This document shows positions 28,672 to 38,089 of a stretch of 64,000 bases of DNA, piece by piece. A program made the position numbers and the translations under genes. The notes beneath the pieces are model-generated. The model ran no database searches. It was not told where the DNA came from and was given only the letters and a program-made list of their open reading frames with translations. The DNA is from Nitrosospira sp. (GTDB taxonomy: Bacteria; Pseudomonadota; Gammaproteobacteria; Burkholderiales; Nitrosomonadaceae), in contig JACDGV010000003.1 in assembly GCA_013821425.1 (NCBI GenBank), positions 112,485 to 176,484 of the forward strand, written 5' to 3'. How positions within the stretch are numbered: position 1 is the first letter of the stretch; every line of letters begins with the position of its first letter.

Positions 28672-28989
28672 ATGGCCAGGACTGCCAGAGAAACCAAGGA
28701 AAAACTCGTCAAGGATTTTCAATCAGTTATTTCCGATACCGAGGAGTTGATGAAATCTGTGAGCAACGAGAGCGGAGGAAAGGCCCAGGCGGTGCGAGAC
28801 AATATCGAACAGAATTTGAAGCTGGCTAAAGAATATCTCGAAGACTTCGAAGACATTGTAATCGATAAATCCAAAACAGCAGCTCGGGTAACTGACGAGT
28901 ATGTTCATGAAAATGCGTGGCAAACCATTGGGTTGGCGGTTGGTATCGGGATCCTGATCGGGTATCTGATCAGTAATCGTGACGACTGA
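28672..28989 (+). CDS. DUF883 / ElaB-YqjD family inner-membrane-anchored protein
   Basis: A 105-residue protein with a long charged amphipathic helical part (about 1-78) and a single C-terminal hydrophobic segment ending in the family signature ENAWQTIGLAVGIGILIGYLI. In Escherichia coli the relatives ElaB and YqjD are C-tail-anchored membrane proteins, YqjD binding ribosomes in stationary phase, and ElaB being under stress control. AGAGGAGGATGC gives a strong ribosome-binding site before the ATG. The two-residue charged end (RDD) is normal for the family. It opens a run of envelope and stress genes. Confidence 0.93.
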   Translation: MARTARETKEKLVKDFQSVISDTEELMKSVSNESGGKAQAVRDNIEQNLKLAKEYLEDFEDIVIDKSKTAARVTDEYVHENAWQTIGLAVGIGILIGYLISNRDD

Positions 28990-29107
28990 CCGATGTTTTT
29001 AAAACTGACTTGAAACAAACGAAACAAACGAAAAAAGAGCCTGCCCGTTCCTGCACGGATATCGGGTCTGATTGCCCAGATCCTGCGTACTTAGGTGGAG
29101 GTTGATC

Positions 29108-30148
29108 ATGAGAATACGAGTGAACGTCGTGGCGCTTTCCACGCTGTTATTATTGGCAGGCAATGTTGGGGCCGCCGCTTTCAATGGGCTGTATGCGTTC
29201 GGGGACAGTCTTTCCGATGCGGGGAGTAATCCATCCGCCGTGATTAGCATGTACAAGCTCCTGGGCAACAATTGCGATCCGCTACATCCATGCTCGCCGA
29301 TTGGTCCCTATGTAGAGGGCCGTATCTCGAACGGGCCCGTAGCCTCGGAACATCTGGCAACTGCTCTTTTTCCGGAAGGCGTGACAACGACGAACTTTCG
29401 CAGCTATGCCGTGGCCGGCGCCAGCACGGGGATAGGAAACAGCGGCGATGAAGGCGGAGCAACCGAGTCGGGGCAGTTCAACCTGCCTGGAATGAAGCAG
29501 GAACTGGAACGCTATATGACCGATTCCGCCGGTGCGGCGGATCCTGATGCGCTGTATTTCGTCTGGGGGGGCGGCAATGATTATGTGACAAACGATTCCC
29601 CTCTCGCGGCCGCGCAAAATATTAGCGGATATGTGAATGAGCTGGCGGGAGCGGGAGCAAGGCATTTCCTGGTTCCAAATCTCAGCGACCTGAGCCTAAC
29701 GCCCTCAGTCAGGGCAGAAGGTGACGCGGCGCGAGCCGAAGCCCAGGCCTTTTCTGTTGTGTTCAATACCGAACTGGCCTCCCAGCTAGGGCAGGTAAGC
29801 TCGAATTTTCCGACAGCTGACATCTTTCAATTTGATACCTACGCTTTCCTGAATGACGTAGTTATGAATCCGGGTGACTATGGGTTCACCGATGTGGAGA
29901 ACCCGTGCGTATCGCTCCTCTTTTCCTGCGGGAATCCGGACGCCTATCTTCATTGGGACGATTTCCATCCTACTACCCGGGCTCACGCTGTTATTGCATC
30001 TGCATTCGCGAGCGCGGTGCCGGAGCCCCGGATTGGCGCAATGCTTATTATGGGGCTCGTCATGGTGGGCATGGTGGCTAACAGGCGGCGCAAGTCCGAG
30101 CCCTTACGCACCACCGGCACCGGGACAGCGGGCGGGTTCCGATGCTGA
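29108..30148 (+). CDS. SGNH/GDSL esterase-lipase with PEP-CTERM sorting signal
   Basis: A 346-residue secreted hydrolase. A signal peptide (residues 1-22, VALSTLLLLAGNVGAAA) is followed by the GDSL block I FGDSLSDAGSN (nucleophile Ser), block III GGGNDY, and block V DDFHPTTRAH carrying the catalytic Asp-x-x-His. The C-terminus has VPEP, a hydrophobic helix and an Arg-rich end (NRRRK), the PEP-CTERM signal processed by an exosortase. The start at 29108 has AGGTGGAGG before it; the frame opens 12 codons earlier without support. Its substrate is unknown. The DUF1840 gene overlaps its end by seven bases. Confidence 0.92.
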   Translation: MRIRVNVVALSTLLLLAGNVGAAAFNGLYAFGDSLSDAGSNPSAVISMYKLLGNNCDPLHPCSPIGPYVEGRISNGPVASEHLATALFPEGVTTTNFRSYAVAGASTGIGNSGDEGGATESGQFNLPGMKQELERYMTDSAGAADPDALYFVWGGGNDYVTNDSPLAAAQNISGYVNELAGAGARHFLVPNLSDLSLTPSVRAEGDAARAEAQAFSVVFNTELASQLGQVSSNFPTADIFQFDTYAFLNDVVMNPGDYGFTDVENPCVSLLFSCGNPDAYLHWDDFHPTTRAHAVIASAFASAVPEPRIGAMLIMGLVMVGMVANRRRKSEPLRTTGTGTAGGFRC

Positions 30149-30471
30149 TAGCCTTCAAAACGGATGCGTATGCGGACATCATCATGTTCGGCGACGTTGC
30201 ACAACAGTTGCTAAAGATGATGGGACACAGCGGCACAGTACCCAGCGCAATTCTGGCCGAAGATGTCCCGGCTGCACTTGAACGGCTGAAGCGCGCTGTC
30301 GAGGTGAAAGAAGAATCAATAGCGGAACCGGAGCCCGCCAGTGGACCTGCTAAAGCGCCAGATAAAGATGATAGCCAAGCTGTTAGCCTGGCATATCGGG
30401 CGTTACCCCTCATTGAGCTGCTTACCGCGGCGGCCAAAAAGCATCGCGACGTTATGTGGAATGAATTGTAG
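30142..30471 (+). CDS. DUF1840 family protein
   Basis: A 109-residue soluble protein typical of the DUF1840 family of betaproteobacteria and relatives, with the opening pattern LIAFKTDAYADIIMFGDVAQQLLKMMG and the closing PLIELLTAAAKKHRDVMWN. The centre (about residues 50-75) is a charged low-complexity linker of Glu, Pro and Lys. Its function is unknown. The start overlaps the end of the GDSL esterase gene, suggesting translational coupling, although the two proteins act in different compartments. Confidence 0.88.
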   Translation: MLIAFKTDAYADIIMFGDVAQQLLKMMGHSGTVPSAILAEDVPAALERLKRAVEVKEESIAEPEPASGPAKAPDKDDSQAVSLAYRALPLIELLTAAAKKHRDVMWNEL

Positions 30472-30944
30472 CCAGGCGCTTGCTTACGGCGAAATACAAG
30501 GTTATGTGAGGCAACGAACGGACTGCCTGCAGGCAACGGGAGGAAACTGGGCTCGGGTATCAAACTCGTCCTCCCCGTCGAAAGATGATGCCCCCGGTCC
30601 GGTAGCGATCATATCGCGCCGGACTTTTTCACATGTTGAGGAGCATCCGGAACCACATCGCGCGCCCTGGTTCATTGAGCCTCCCGAGGTTTACGAAGCC
30701 AGGCGGCCTTGTCCCAGAGGAGCCATAGGTGGCGCCAGCAGTATCGATTACCCAGCCCGACATGTTAGTTAGCAATCTCAACGCTGCCCGCGCTGTCAAC
30801 GCTGCCCGATTGCCCGTGACACTCGTACCTAAAAGCAAATGAAGGATGCAGTGTTGCCGGGTGGAACGCCATGGTCCACCGCAAGGGTATTGTCGTCGAA
30901 ATCTTTGGCGGCAGCCTGCGCCTAACGCGGCATTTTTAGCCTGC
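30472..30944. other. Intergenic stretch, nothing recognised
   Basis: 473 bases between convergent genes. Several short frames exist on both strands, none with a recognisable product or start signal. No T-rich terminator hairpin was seen. Confidence 0.5.
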
Positions 30945-33041
30945 CTAGTGCCGTGAAGTGGCCGCGTCGCTAGCTGTCATTCTTCCCGCGAGGTTATTGA
31001 TTGCGGTGACCAGCTTACATGAGTCGACCGGCTTGCAGAGATGTTTCTGGTAGCCGGCGCTTATCGCCTTCGCGATGTCATCCGCGCGAGCTAAGGCGGT
31101 GAGGGCAATAGCGGGGGTGTTACCGCCCTCGCCGCTGGAGAGATTCCTTACCTTGTCAATGAATTCATATCCATTTTTTTCCGGCATGGCGACGTCGCTG
31201 ACGATTACATCCGGTCTTTCGGTCCTGAGTAGTTCCAGTCCTTCGATAGCGCTGGAGGCCGTTATCACGCTAGCTTCGCAGCAGGTGAGTATTCTTTTAA
31301 TGAGTTCGCGCGCGTCCGGTTCATCGTCAATTACCAGTACTTTCAGCCCCGCAAGGGAAGGATGTCCTTTACGGAAATACTCTCGCAAGCCGGGTAACGG
31401 GTCATTTTTCGCATCCTCTTCAACCGTGAGCGGCAGTTGGACAATAAAGGATGAACCCTGCCCCGTGCCCCCGCTTTGTGCCCGGATTGTACCGCCATGT
31501 AGCTCCACCAATTGCTTGACGATGGCAAGACCGAGGCCGAGACCTCCATACTGTCGGGAAAGTGACGCGTCACCCTGCCTGAACCGATCGAAAACATAGG
31601 GCATGAATTCCGCTGAAATACCCATGCCCGAATCGGTTATCCTGATTTCAAGAAAGGAGGATGACTGCTCTGCTCTAATATCTATCTTGCCGCCCTTCGG
31701 CGTAAATTTTATCGCGTTGGAAAGCAGATTCCAGAAGATTTGCTGGAGCCGGCTCGAATCTCCTATAACCGCGCCGTTATAAGGGCATATTGTCGTTTCC
31801 AGGGCTACACCTTTTGCTTGTGCCGTCGGTCTGACCGACTCGACTGCAGTCTCGACCAGATTGGCAATATCGAGTTGCTGCACATCAAGTCTTACTTTTC
31901 CGGAAATTATGCTGCTCATTTCGAGGAGGTCTTCGATGAGCTTATTCTGCGCCCGCGCGTTTCTTTCAATGGTTTCGAGGCCTCGGCGGACATCCTCTTC
32001 TTTCATGTTTCCGCTTAGGATGAGTTGTGACCACCCGAGGACCGCATTCAATGGGGTTCTGAGCTCATGGGAAAGGGTTGCAAGGAACTCGTCCTTGAGT
32101 TGACTTGCTCGCTCTGCTTCATTTCGGGCAAGGCGTTCTTTTTCAAGCAACTGTTGTTTCTCGGCGTCCGCCAGCGCCAGTGCTTCGCCAAGTTTCGCCA
32201 ACTCATTACTCGTCGCCTTGCCGAAACGGCTGGGGAGGATGCCTCGGGTGATACCGGCCACCTGGCTGCGGAGTTCGGCAAGAGGGACCAGGATGCCCAG
32301 GCGGGTGTAGAAAATGATGCCGGTCACGGCAAGGAGCGCGATAAAGATGAGGATCATTTCGATCATGATCTGCCACTCGAGCCGAGCCAGCCCCAAGTCA
32401 GTTTCAGTCTGCAGCCGTCCACTGAACAAATCCATGAACTTTTGCGCAGGCTCCATGACCTCCGCTTTTTTTACGAGATAATCTTTGTTGAACAGCAAGT
32501 TAATTGCAAGCTGACGGTCTGGCTTCCCGCGCACGGTAAAGTTGCCCTTGCCGTCGTCGTATAAACCCTCGAGGGCCGAAAATGCCCACTTTTCGAGATT
32601 AACCAGCTTATTGGAGCGCTGTAGCGATTCCTGTAGCAAAGCGTATTCCTCATCCTTGAGGCCTGCGCGCATGAACATTTCCAGCAGGGCAACAGGCCGA
32701 CCGTGCTCGACTGTCCCCGCCCTGCCTGCCGCCATAAGATGCCAATAAGTGGGTGAATAATTCAGCGGGCGCGGACGAATGCCATTGCGGATCTCAAGTA
32801 TATTCAGGAAGTGGCGCTTATAGATGGGATCGCCGGTAGTTACGTACGTGCGCGCCATGTGGGTCAGGTCATCAGAGCTCTGCATCATCTCATCGGCGAG
32901 CAGGAACGCTTCCAGCCGGCGACGCTCACTGTCGGTGATGTCTTCGCGGATACTCAGCGAATGAAATACGAGCGCGCCGATGCTAATGAGCAGCAGCACA
33001 AGGGCCACGCTGGAAAAATGGGTTACGTTCTTGATATTCAC
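30945..33041 (-). CDS. Membrane-bound hybrid histidine kinase with receiver domain
   Basis: A 698-residue sensor kinase. Order: TM helix (about 9-30), a periplasmic sensor region (about 31-220), a second TM (about 228-248), a HAMP-like linker, HisKA with the phospho-accepting His in ATLSHELRTPLNAVLG (about 325), the HATPase domain (NAIKFTP, DSGMGIS, GGLGLGLAIV) and a C-terminal receiver domain with the phospho-acceptor Asp in DVIVSDVAMPEKNGY (near 615) and VIDDEPD. The start is a GTG at 33041 after GAGGAAC. No response regulator gene is adjacent, so the output partner is unknown. The stimulus is unknown. Confidence 0.92.
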   Translation of the reverse strand: MNIKNVTHFSSVALVLLLISIGALVFHSLSIREDITDSERRRLEAFLLADEMMQSSDDLTHMARTYVTTGDPIYKRHFLNILEIRNGIRPRPLNYSPTYWHLMAAGRAGTVEHGRPVALLEMFMRAGLKDEEYALLQESLQRSNKLVNLEKWAFSALEGLYDDGKGNFTVRGKPDRQLAINLLFNKDYLVKKAEVMEPAQKFMDLFSGRLQTETDLGLARLEWQIMIEMILIFIALLAVTGIIFYTRLGILVPLAELRSQVAGITRGILPSRFGKATSNELAKLGEALALADAEKQQLLEKERLARNEAERASQLKDEFLATLSHELRTPLNAVLGWSQLILSGNMKEEDVRRGLETIERNARAQNKLIEDLLEMSSIISGKVRLDVQQLDIANLVETAVESVRPTAQAKGVALETTICPYNGAVIGDSSRLQQIFWNLLSNAIKFTPKGGKIDIRAEQSSSFLEIRITDSGMGISAEFMPYVFDRFRQGDASLSRQYGGLGLGLAIVKQLVELHGGTIRAQSGGTGQGSSFIVQLPLTVEEDAKNDPLPGLREYFRKGHPSLAGLKVLVIDDEPDARELIKRILTCCEASVITASSAIEGLELLRTERPDVIVSDVAMPEKNGYEFIDKVRNLSSGEGGNTPAIALTALARADDIAKAISAGYQKHLCKPVDSCKLVTAINNLAGRMTASDAATSRH

Positions 33042-33309
33042 CGCTGATGTTCCTCGTCTGCCTCTTCGCCCGACCGCATCTGGTTAGATCTTATATGCCC
33101 CCGACGCCGGATGCGCCAGTTTATTTGCAGCTTTTTGCAATGCCAGGCAGGCTCTCCGCTCTTCGTGAAGTTTGCGGCATTTGACGCCGATATTATAAGA
33201 GGGTGGGAAGCGGCAATAAATAGACCCCTGTTTCTTCATTTGCATGCAATGCTGCTGAAACAAACGAATGGTAGATTTCTCCCGGTTCAATACCCTGGAG
33301 GAATAAAAG

Positions 33310-34320
33310 ATGCGTTCATATCGCTTCCGTCTGGTTTTTGCAGTTTTCGTTATCCTGATCGGTTTAGGTGCGGCGGTCGGCGCTTTGCATAATATCTCCG
33401 AAATCAATGACTCCGATCCGACGCAGAGAATGTATGAAGACTTGAACAGGGCATTCGTCAGACACTGGCTTGCGCGGACCGGCGTGGAGGTCAAGGTCAG
33501 GCAAGCCCAAAGCATAACAGGCGTGCCTGTGCGCGCGGTAGTGGACGGCCTTGATGTGACAACGCTGGCTTTGTTATACGACCCCGGCGCGATGGAAAAT
33601 AGTTCCAGGTTCACGTTACCCGACTGGCAAAAATCCTTGCCGCACAATACACCCTTTACATCTACGGTCGTATTTCTCGTACGCAAGGGAAACCCGAAGA
33701 ATTTAACCGACTGGGGCGATCTCGCACGGCCCGGTGTCAACGTGGTCACACCCGACCCCCGGACTTCGTATGGCGCTCGCTGGAATTATATGGCGGCATG
33801 GGGTTATGCGTTCAAGCAATTCGGCGGCAACGAGGCGAAGGCCATGGAGTTTGTCCAGAAACTGTTTGCCAACGTTAGCACACTCCGCCGCGAGACTCAC
33901 GACTCCAGGATGGATTTTGTCGAACGCGGCACGGGCGATGTGTTGCTGGTTTGGGAATACGAAGCGCATCAAATAGCCGGAGATCGCGGCGGCGGCAAGT
34001 TTGAGTTGGTTACGCCGTCCATATCGATCCTGGCGGAGCCTCCGCTGAGCGTGGTTAACGGTCTGGACGACCGGACCGGTTCGCGGGAGGTGGCGAGGGC
34101 ATACATGGATTACCTCTATACCACACGATCTCAGGACATCGCAGGCAAGCACTATTATCGTCCTCGGGATGAAAAGATCGCTGCGAAGTATGCGGCGCAA
34201 TTTCCGCCTCTCGATCTGTTCACTATTGATGACATCTTCGGCGGCTGGAAGGAAGCACAGAACAGGCATTTCGCCGATGGTGGAATTTTCGATCATATTC
34301 CGAGCAATGGGAACATCTGA
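33310..34320 (+). CDS. Sulfate-binding-protein-like periplasmic substrate-binding protein
   Basis: A 336-residue Sbp/CysP-like protein with an N-terminal signal or anchor segment (about 8-28). Family regions are clear: YEDLNRAFVRHWLARTGVEVKV, AVVDGLDVTTLALLYDPGA, FLVRKGNPKNLTDWGDLARPGVNVVTPDP and SYGARWNYMAAWGYA. In Sbp/CysP the loop preceding AVIDGL reads roughly SHGGSGKQ and holds ligand contacts; here it is AQSITGVPV, so the ligand may differ or binding may be lost. The expected CysT/W/A transporter genes are absent nearby. A GGAGGAATAAAAG ribosome-binding site precedes the ATG. Orphan status and the altered loop suggest a new role. Confidence 0.8.
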   Translation: MRSYRFRLVFAVFVILIGLGAAVGALHNISEINDSDPTQRMYEDLNRAFVRHWLARTGVEVKVRQAQSITGVPVRAVVDGLDVTTLALLYDPGAMENSSRFTLPDWQKSLPHNTPFTSTVVFLVRKGNPKNLTDWGDLARPGVNVVTPDPRTSYGARWNYMAAWGYAFKQFGGNEAKAMEFVQKLFANVSTLRRETHDSRMDFVERGTGDVLLVWEYEAHQIAGDRGGGKFELVTPSISILAEPPLSVVNGLDDRTGSREVARAYMDYLYTTRSQDIAGKHYYRPRDEKIAAKYAAQFPPLDLFTIDDIFGGWKEAQNRHFADGGIFDHIPSNGNI

Positions 34321-34603
34321 CCAGTCCGCAGTTCGGCGGACAGTGTCCGGCCTTTCGGATTGGAATAGTCGAGAACCTTTGGTTCTCAAGAGCCTCTGCG
34401 TCTCGCCGTCAAGCTGCGAAGCCGTTGATCTTTTCAGCAGGATTCCGGCTATGGCTATGGCTATGTGCGCCAGCGCACTGAGCCATAGCCGGCAAAGGAG
34501 GATGATCGTAATCGTAGTTAGCCGGTGTCGAGCGAAGCGTAAATACGCTTTTAGTCTGGAGTCATCGGCAACTTTTACTGATTCTACTCTGGAGAAAAAC
34601 AGC
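34321..34603. other. Intergenic region with two hairpins
   Basis: A six-base stem GTCCGC/GCGGAC at 34324-34341 lies just after the stop of the binding-protein gene. A larger nested hairpin follows at 34445-34492 (separate entry). No gene is supported; the open frame entering from upstream has no own start signal. Confidence 0.5.
34445..34492. repeat. Nested hairpin upstream of the BON lipoprotein gene
   Basis: CCGGCTATGGC (34445-34455) pairs perfectly with GCCATAGCCGG (34482-34492), and GTGCG/CGCAC (34465-34469, 34474-34478) pair inside around CCAG. No T-run follows on either strand, so a Rho-independent terminator is unlikely. It could be a regulatory RNA structure or a remnant repeat. Confidence 0.55.
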
Positions 34604-35248
34604 ATGTATATACAAAATAAACTCTTTGTTCTGGCCGTAACGCTCCTCGGCGCGCTGTCTGTTGCGGCTTGTGGAAAAACCGACGACAGCCCCATGCCCG
34701 AGACCAGAACCGAGACCGCGCCGGAGACTGGAACTATGACTGCCCCCGAGACCAGAACCGCGCCGGCGCCTGAGGCAGAAACCACGGTCGGTACGGATAT
34801 TGATGATGCAACTATCACCACAAAAGTCAAATCGGCCCTACTGGCCGATGATGACGTCAAGGGCCTCGATATCAAGGTCGAGACGCACAAGGGCGAAGTT
34901 CAACTCAGCGGCTTCGTAGACAGTCAAAGTCAGATCGACCGGGCGATCGCCGTTACCCGCGACGTTGAGGGGGTCACCAACGTAGACGACAAGATGAGCG
35001 TCAAGACTACCGAAACCACAATTGGAGAGAAAGTGGATGACGCGCTGATCACCACCAAGGTCAAAGCCGCGCTACTTGCGGAGCCGAACTTCGACAGTGG
35101 CGATATCAGTGTGGAGACGCGTGATAACGAAGTTCAGCTGAGTGGTTTGGTGAATGACGAAACGCAGATCGACCGGGCACTCCAGGTCGCGAGGGGAGTG
35201 GAAGGAGTCAGAAACGTTATCAATAAGCTGAGCGTAAAGGGCCAATAA
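34604..35248 (+). CDS. Double BON-domain lipoprotein
   Basis: A 214-residue envelope protein. The signal LLGALSVAACG is a lipobox, so the mature protein begins with a lipid-modified cysteine near residue 22. A linker of about 35 residues follows, rich in Glu, Thr and Pro (PETRTETAPETGT-type repeats). Two BON domains follow (about 62-132 and 140-214), each with DDATITTKVKSALL or DDALITTKVKAALL and QLSGxVxxxxQIDRA. BON domains bind membranes or phospholipid, as in OsmY and DolP. CTGGAG before the ATG supports this start. It heads a cluster with CsbD and the DUF5670-type gene. Confidence 0.92.
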   Translation: MYIQNKLFVLAVTLLGALSVAACGKTDDSPMPETRTETAPETGTMTAPETRTAPAPEAETTVGTDIDDATITTKVKSALLADDDVKGLDIKVETHKGEVQLSGFVDSQSQIDRAIAVTRDVEGVTNVDDKMSVKTTETTIGEKVDDALITTKVKAALLAEPNFDSGDISVETRDNEVQLSGLVNDETQIDRALQVARGVEGVRNVINKLSVKGQ

Positions 35249-35316
35249 CACAAAGCGAAGGTTGTTGTTACATTTTATTCACATAACTAACCGCCACCAC
35301 ATAAAAGGAGATCAAG

Positions 35317-35535
35317 ATGAACTGGGACCAAGTAGAGGGTAACTGGAAGCAATTCAGGGGCAAGGTGAAAGAACAGTGGGGCAAACTTACCGACGATCAT
35401 ATTGATACGATCGGCGGCAAGCGGGATCAGCTCGCCGGAAAAATACAGGAATCCTACGGCATTACCAAGGATGAGGCGGAGGAGCAGATTTCCGACTGGG
35501 AAAGAAAACAGAGGGATGATTCCTATCGCCCGTAG
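35317..35535 (+). CDS. CsbD family stress protein
   Basis: A 72-residue hydrophilic protein with the CsbD core (MNWDQVEGNWKQFRGKVKEQWG, KRDQLAGKIQESYGI, DEAEEQISDWE). CsbD-family proteins, including YjbJ of Escherichia coli, are abundant under general or envelope stress, but their molecular role is not known. AAAAGGAGATCAAG before the ATG is an excellent ribosome-binding site. It is 68 bases downstream of the BON lipoprotein. Confidence 0.95.
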   Translation: MNWDQVEGNWKQFRGKVKEQWGKLTDDHIDTIGGKRDQLAGKIQESYGITKDEAEEQISDWERKQRDDSYRP

Positions 35536-35762
35536 TAAAAAAAGGGAAGAGGTCTCCAGCTCTCCACCATGCGGCGTGCCGCCTGACTTTCCAGCTAGTA
35601 GTGCAGCCGGGAATTAAACATAGGGCAGGTACGCCGCAAAGCGTGCGCAAGAGAAGTGAGCAGCAACAGCACTCACATGGTTGTGCCCGGAAATATCGCA
35701 AAATCTAAAAGAAATCAGGTCAAACCGGGTGTACTGGATAATTCACCATAGAGAGGAATATC

Positions 35763-35912
35763 ATGCTTTATACCATTGCTGTCGTGTTGATCATCTTGTG
35801 GCTGCTGGGATTAGTCAGTTCCTATACGATGGGCGGTTTTATACACGTTTTGCTGGTGATCGCCATCGTGGTCGTCCTGGTGAGGATTATCAGCGGGCGC
35901 AAGCCACTGTAG
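35763..35912 (+). CDS. Tiny membrane protein of the lmo0937/DUF5670 type
   Basis: A 49-residue protein made of two hydrophobic helices (LYTIAVVLIILWLLGLVSS and HVLLVIAIVVVLVRIISG) separated by YTMGGFI and ending in RKPL. This pattern (LxxIAVVLIxLWLLGLV...GGFIHLLLVIAIVxxLxRxxxGR) matches the short lmo0937/DUF5670 family of unknown function found near stress genes. AGAGAGGAATATC precedes the ATG. It lies between CsbD and a CBS-pair gene. Confidence 0.85.
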   Translation: MLYTIAVVLIILWLLGLVSSYTMGGFIHVLLVIAIVVVLVRIISGRKPL

Positions 35913-36055
35913 AGATTTAAGAGCCAGCCAACTACCCACCCCCCGGAACTTGAGAGCGAAGGTAGCGTTCTTGTGCTACGAGGCTCCAGGATCGCGGTAT
36001 GGATAGCGGCTGTGCGAGTCATCAGCAAAGCTTATTTCTGATCAGGAGAGCAAAA

Positions 36056-36475
36056 ATGCAAACAATCAGCGATGTGATGAGCGCGGACGTCCAGACCATC
36101 GGACCCGAGGATAGTATTGAAGAGGCAGCGCAAGAAATGCGCGACGGCGATTTCGGGTTGGTGCCTGTGACTGAGGACGGGCAATTACTTGGAGTGATAA
36201 CCGATCGGGATATTGCAGTCAGGGCCGTAGCGGAAGGCAGGGATCCCAGTACCCCAGTCCGTGAGGTGATGTCGGAAGGGGTGGTGTGTGCAAGTGAGGA
36301 TGATTCCGTGGAAGACGCGGCGCGAATCATGAGTGATCACCAGATCAGACGGCTGCCGATAGTCGATGCCGATGAGCAGCTGGTCGGGATTGTGTCGCTT
36401 GGCGATTTTGCCGTCGACAGTGCCGATATCGGGCCTGTGGTGGAAGCACTTTCCGATATTTCAAGTCCCTCCTGA
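36056..36475 (+). CDS. CBS domain-pair protein
   Basis: A 139-residue protein with two CBS domains (about 7-60 and 72-125): GVITDRDIAVRAVAEGRDP in the first and RRLPIVDADEQLVGIVSLGDFA in the second. Its architecture matches the gene at 319-768, but its sequence is the HRP1-like type in which bacterial relatives respond to stress and bind nucleotides. CAGGAGAGC precedes the ATG at 36056; the frame runs 19 codons further upstream without support. It ends the stress cluster that starts at 34604 and converges on guaA. Confidence 0.92.
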   Translation: MQTISDVMSADVQTIGPEDSIEEAAQEMRDGDFGLVPVTEDGQLLGVITDRDIAVRAVAEGRDPSTPVREVMSEGVVCASEDDSVEDAARIMSDHQIRRLPIVDADEQLVGIVSLGDFAVDSADIGPVVEALSDISSPS

Positions 36476-36484
36476 GTGAGTTTA

Positions 36485-36508
36485 GGGAGCTCTCCTTAAA
36501 GAGCACCC
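36485..36508. terminator. Hairpin between convergent CBS and guaA genes
   Basis: GGG-A-GCTCT (36485-36493) pairs with AGAGC-A-CCC (36500-36508) with one mismatch. There is no T-run after it on either strand, so termination is only suggested by its position just past the stop codon of the CBS gene. Confidence 0.35.
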
Positions 36509-36526
36509 GGGTAAGCTCGGCTGCTT

Positions 36527-38089
36527 TTATTCCCATTCGATCGTTGCAGGCGGCTTTCCCGAGATATCGTAGACCACGCGGTTGATGCCGCGTACTTCGT
36601 TGACGATGCGATTTGAGATCTTGGCCAGCAAAGTGTAGGGAAGTTCTGCCCAGTGCGCTGTCATGAAATCTTCGGTCTGAACCGCTCTCAGCGCCACCAC
36701 GTACTCGTAAGTGCGGCCGTCTCCCATTACGCCCACCGATTTCACCGGCAGAAAGACGGCAAACGCCTGAGACGTTTTTTCGTACCAGCCGGAGATACGC
36801 AGTTCCTCAATGAAGATTGCGTCTGCGCGGCGGAGCAGGTCAGCGTATTCGCGCTTTACCTCGCCGAGAATACGGACTCCCAGGCCGGGTCCAGGAAAAG
36901 GGTGGCGGAAAACCATGTCATGCGATAGACCGAGCGCCAGCCCAAGTTCGCGTACCTCATCCTTGAATAATTCGCGCAAGGGCTCCAGGAGTTTCAAATG
37001 CAGCGTCTCCGGCAAGCCGCCCACGTTGTGATGCGATTTGATGGTATGAGCTTTTTTGGTCTTGCCCCCAGCGGATTCAATTACGTCGGGATAAATAGTG
37101 CCTTGCGCAAGCCAGCGCGCGTTCGTAATCCTGGCCGCTTCCTGCTGAAATACTTCGACAAATTCCCGGCCAATGATGCGACGCTTCAGTTCGGGATCAG
37201 TGACGCCTTGCAAGTGCCTCAGAAACTCTCGGCTTGCGTCGATATGGACGACTTTCAAGCCGTGGCGGCCGCTTAAGGTGCCCATCACCTGTTTTGCTTC
37301 ATCAAGGCGGAGCAGTCCGTTGTCCACGAATACGCAGGTAAGCTGCGGGCCGATGGCGCGGTGGATAAGGGCTGCCGCCACTGCTGAATCGACGCCTCCG
37401 GAGAGGCCGAGAATGACTTCGTCCCTACCTACTTCAGAACGGATCCTGCCGACCGCCTCTTCCGCGTAGTCAGGCATATTCCAGTCGTAGCCCGCGTCGC
37501 AAATCTCATGCACGAAACGCTCGATGATCGCCTTCCCCTGGAGGGTATGGGTGACTTCGGGGTGAAATTGCATGCCATAGAATTTTCGTGTTTCATCCCC
37601 AATCGCGGCCAGGGGAGTGGCGGCATTGGCAGCCATGACATGGAATCCGGGAGGAAGCGCGGTCACGCTGTCGCCATGGCTCATCCATACATCGAGCACC
37701 CGGTTTCCCTCCGCATCCATGCGGTCGTGGATATCTCTCAGTAAAGAGCTTCTCCCCCTCGTCTGCACTTCAGCATAACCGAATTCGCGCACTTTAGAGT
37801 TTTCAACCGCGCCCCCCAACTGCGCGGCCATTGTTTGCATCCCGTAGCAGATACCGAGTACCGGCACTCCGAGTTCGAATACGAGCTGTGGAGCGCGTTG
37901 TGTTTCATCTTCTGCTACGGAAGCCGGGCCACCGGAAAGAATAATTCCCTTCGGTCCGAACCTTTCAACAAAGCTGGAACTGATATCGTAGGGATGAATC
38001 TCGCAGTAAACATTGGTCTCCCGGACCCGGCGTGCGATTAACTGGGTATATTGGGAACCAAAGTCGAGGATGAGTATTTTGTTATGCAT
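36527..38089 (-). CDS. guaA: GMP synthase (glutamine-hydrolysing)
   Basis: A 520-residue two-domain enzyme converting XMP to GMP with glutamine and ATP. Residues about 1-200 are the class I amidotransferase ([15 protein letters not shown] nucleophile Cys; [11 protein letters not shown]is-Glu). Residues about 205-400 are the ATP pyrophosphatase domain ([17 protein letters not shown]-loop). The C-terminal dimerisation domain ends in the canonical KPPATIEWE. Length is typical. guaB lies 154 bases upstream on the same strand, the usual guaBA order in which IMP is turned into GMP. Confidence 0.98.
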   Translation of the reverse strand: MHNKILILDFGSQYTQLIARRVRETNVYCEIHPYDISSSFVERFGPKGIILSGGPASVAEDETQRAPQLVFELGVPVLGICYGMQTMAAQLGGAVENSKVREFGYAEVQTRGRSSLLRDIHDRMDAEGNRVLDVWMSHGDSVTALPPGFHVMAANAATPLAAIGDETRKFYGMQFHPEVTHTLQGKAIIERFVHEICDAGYDWNMPDYAEEAVGRIRSEVGRDEVILGLSGGVDSAVAAALIHRAIGPQLTCVFVDNGLLRLDEAKQVMGTLSGRHGLKVVHIDASREFLRHLQGVTDPELKRRIIGREFVEVFQQEAARITNARWLAQGTIYPDVIESAGGKTKKAHTIKSHHNVGGLPETLHLKLLEPLRELFKDEVRELGLALGLSHDMVFRHPFPGPGLGVRILGEVKREYADLLRRADAIFIEELRISGWYEKTSQAFAVFLPVKSVGVMGDGRTYEYVVALRAVQTEDFMTAHWAELPYTLLAKISNRIVNEVRGINRVVYDISGKPPATIEWE

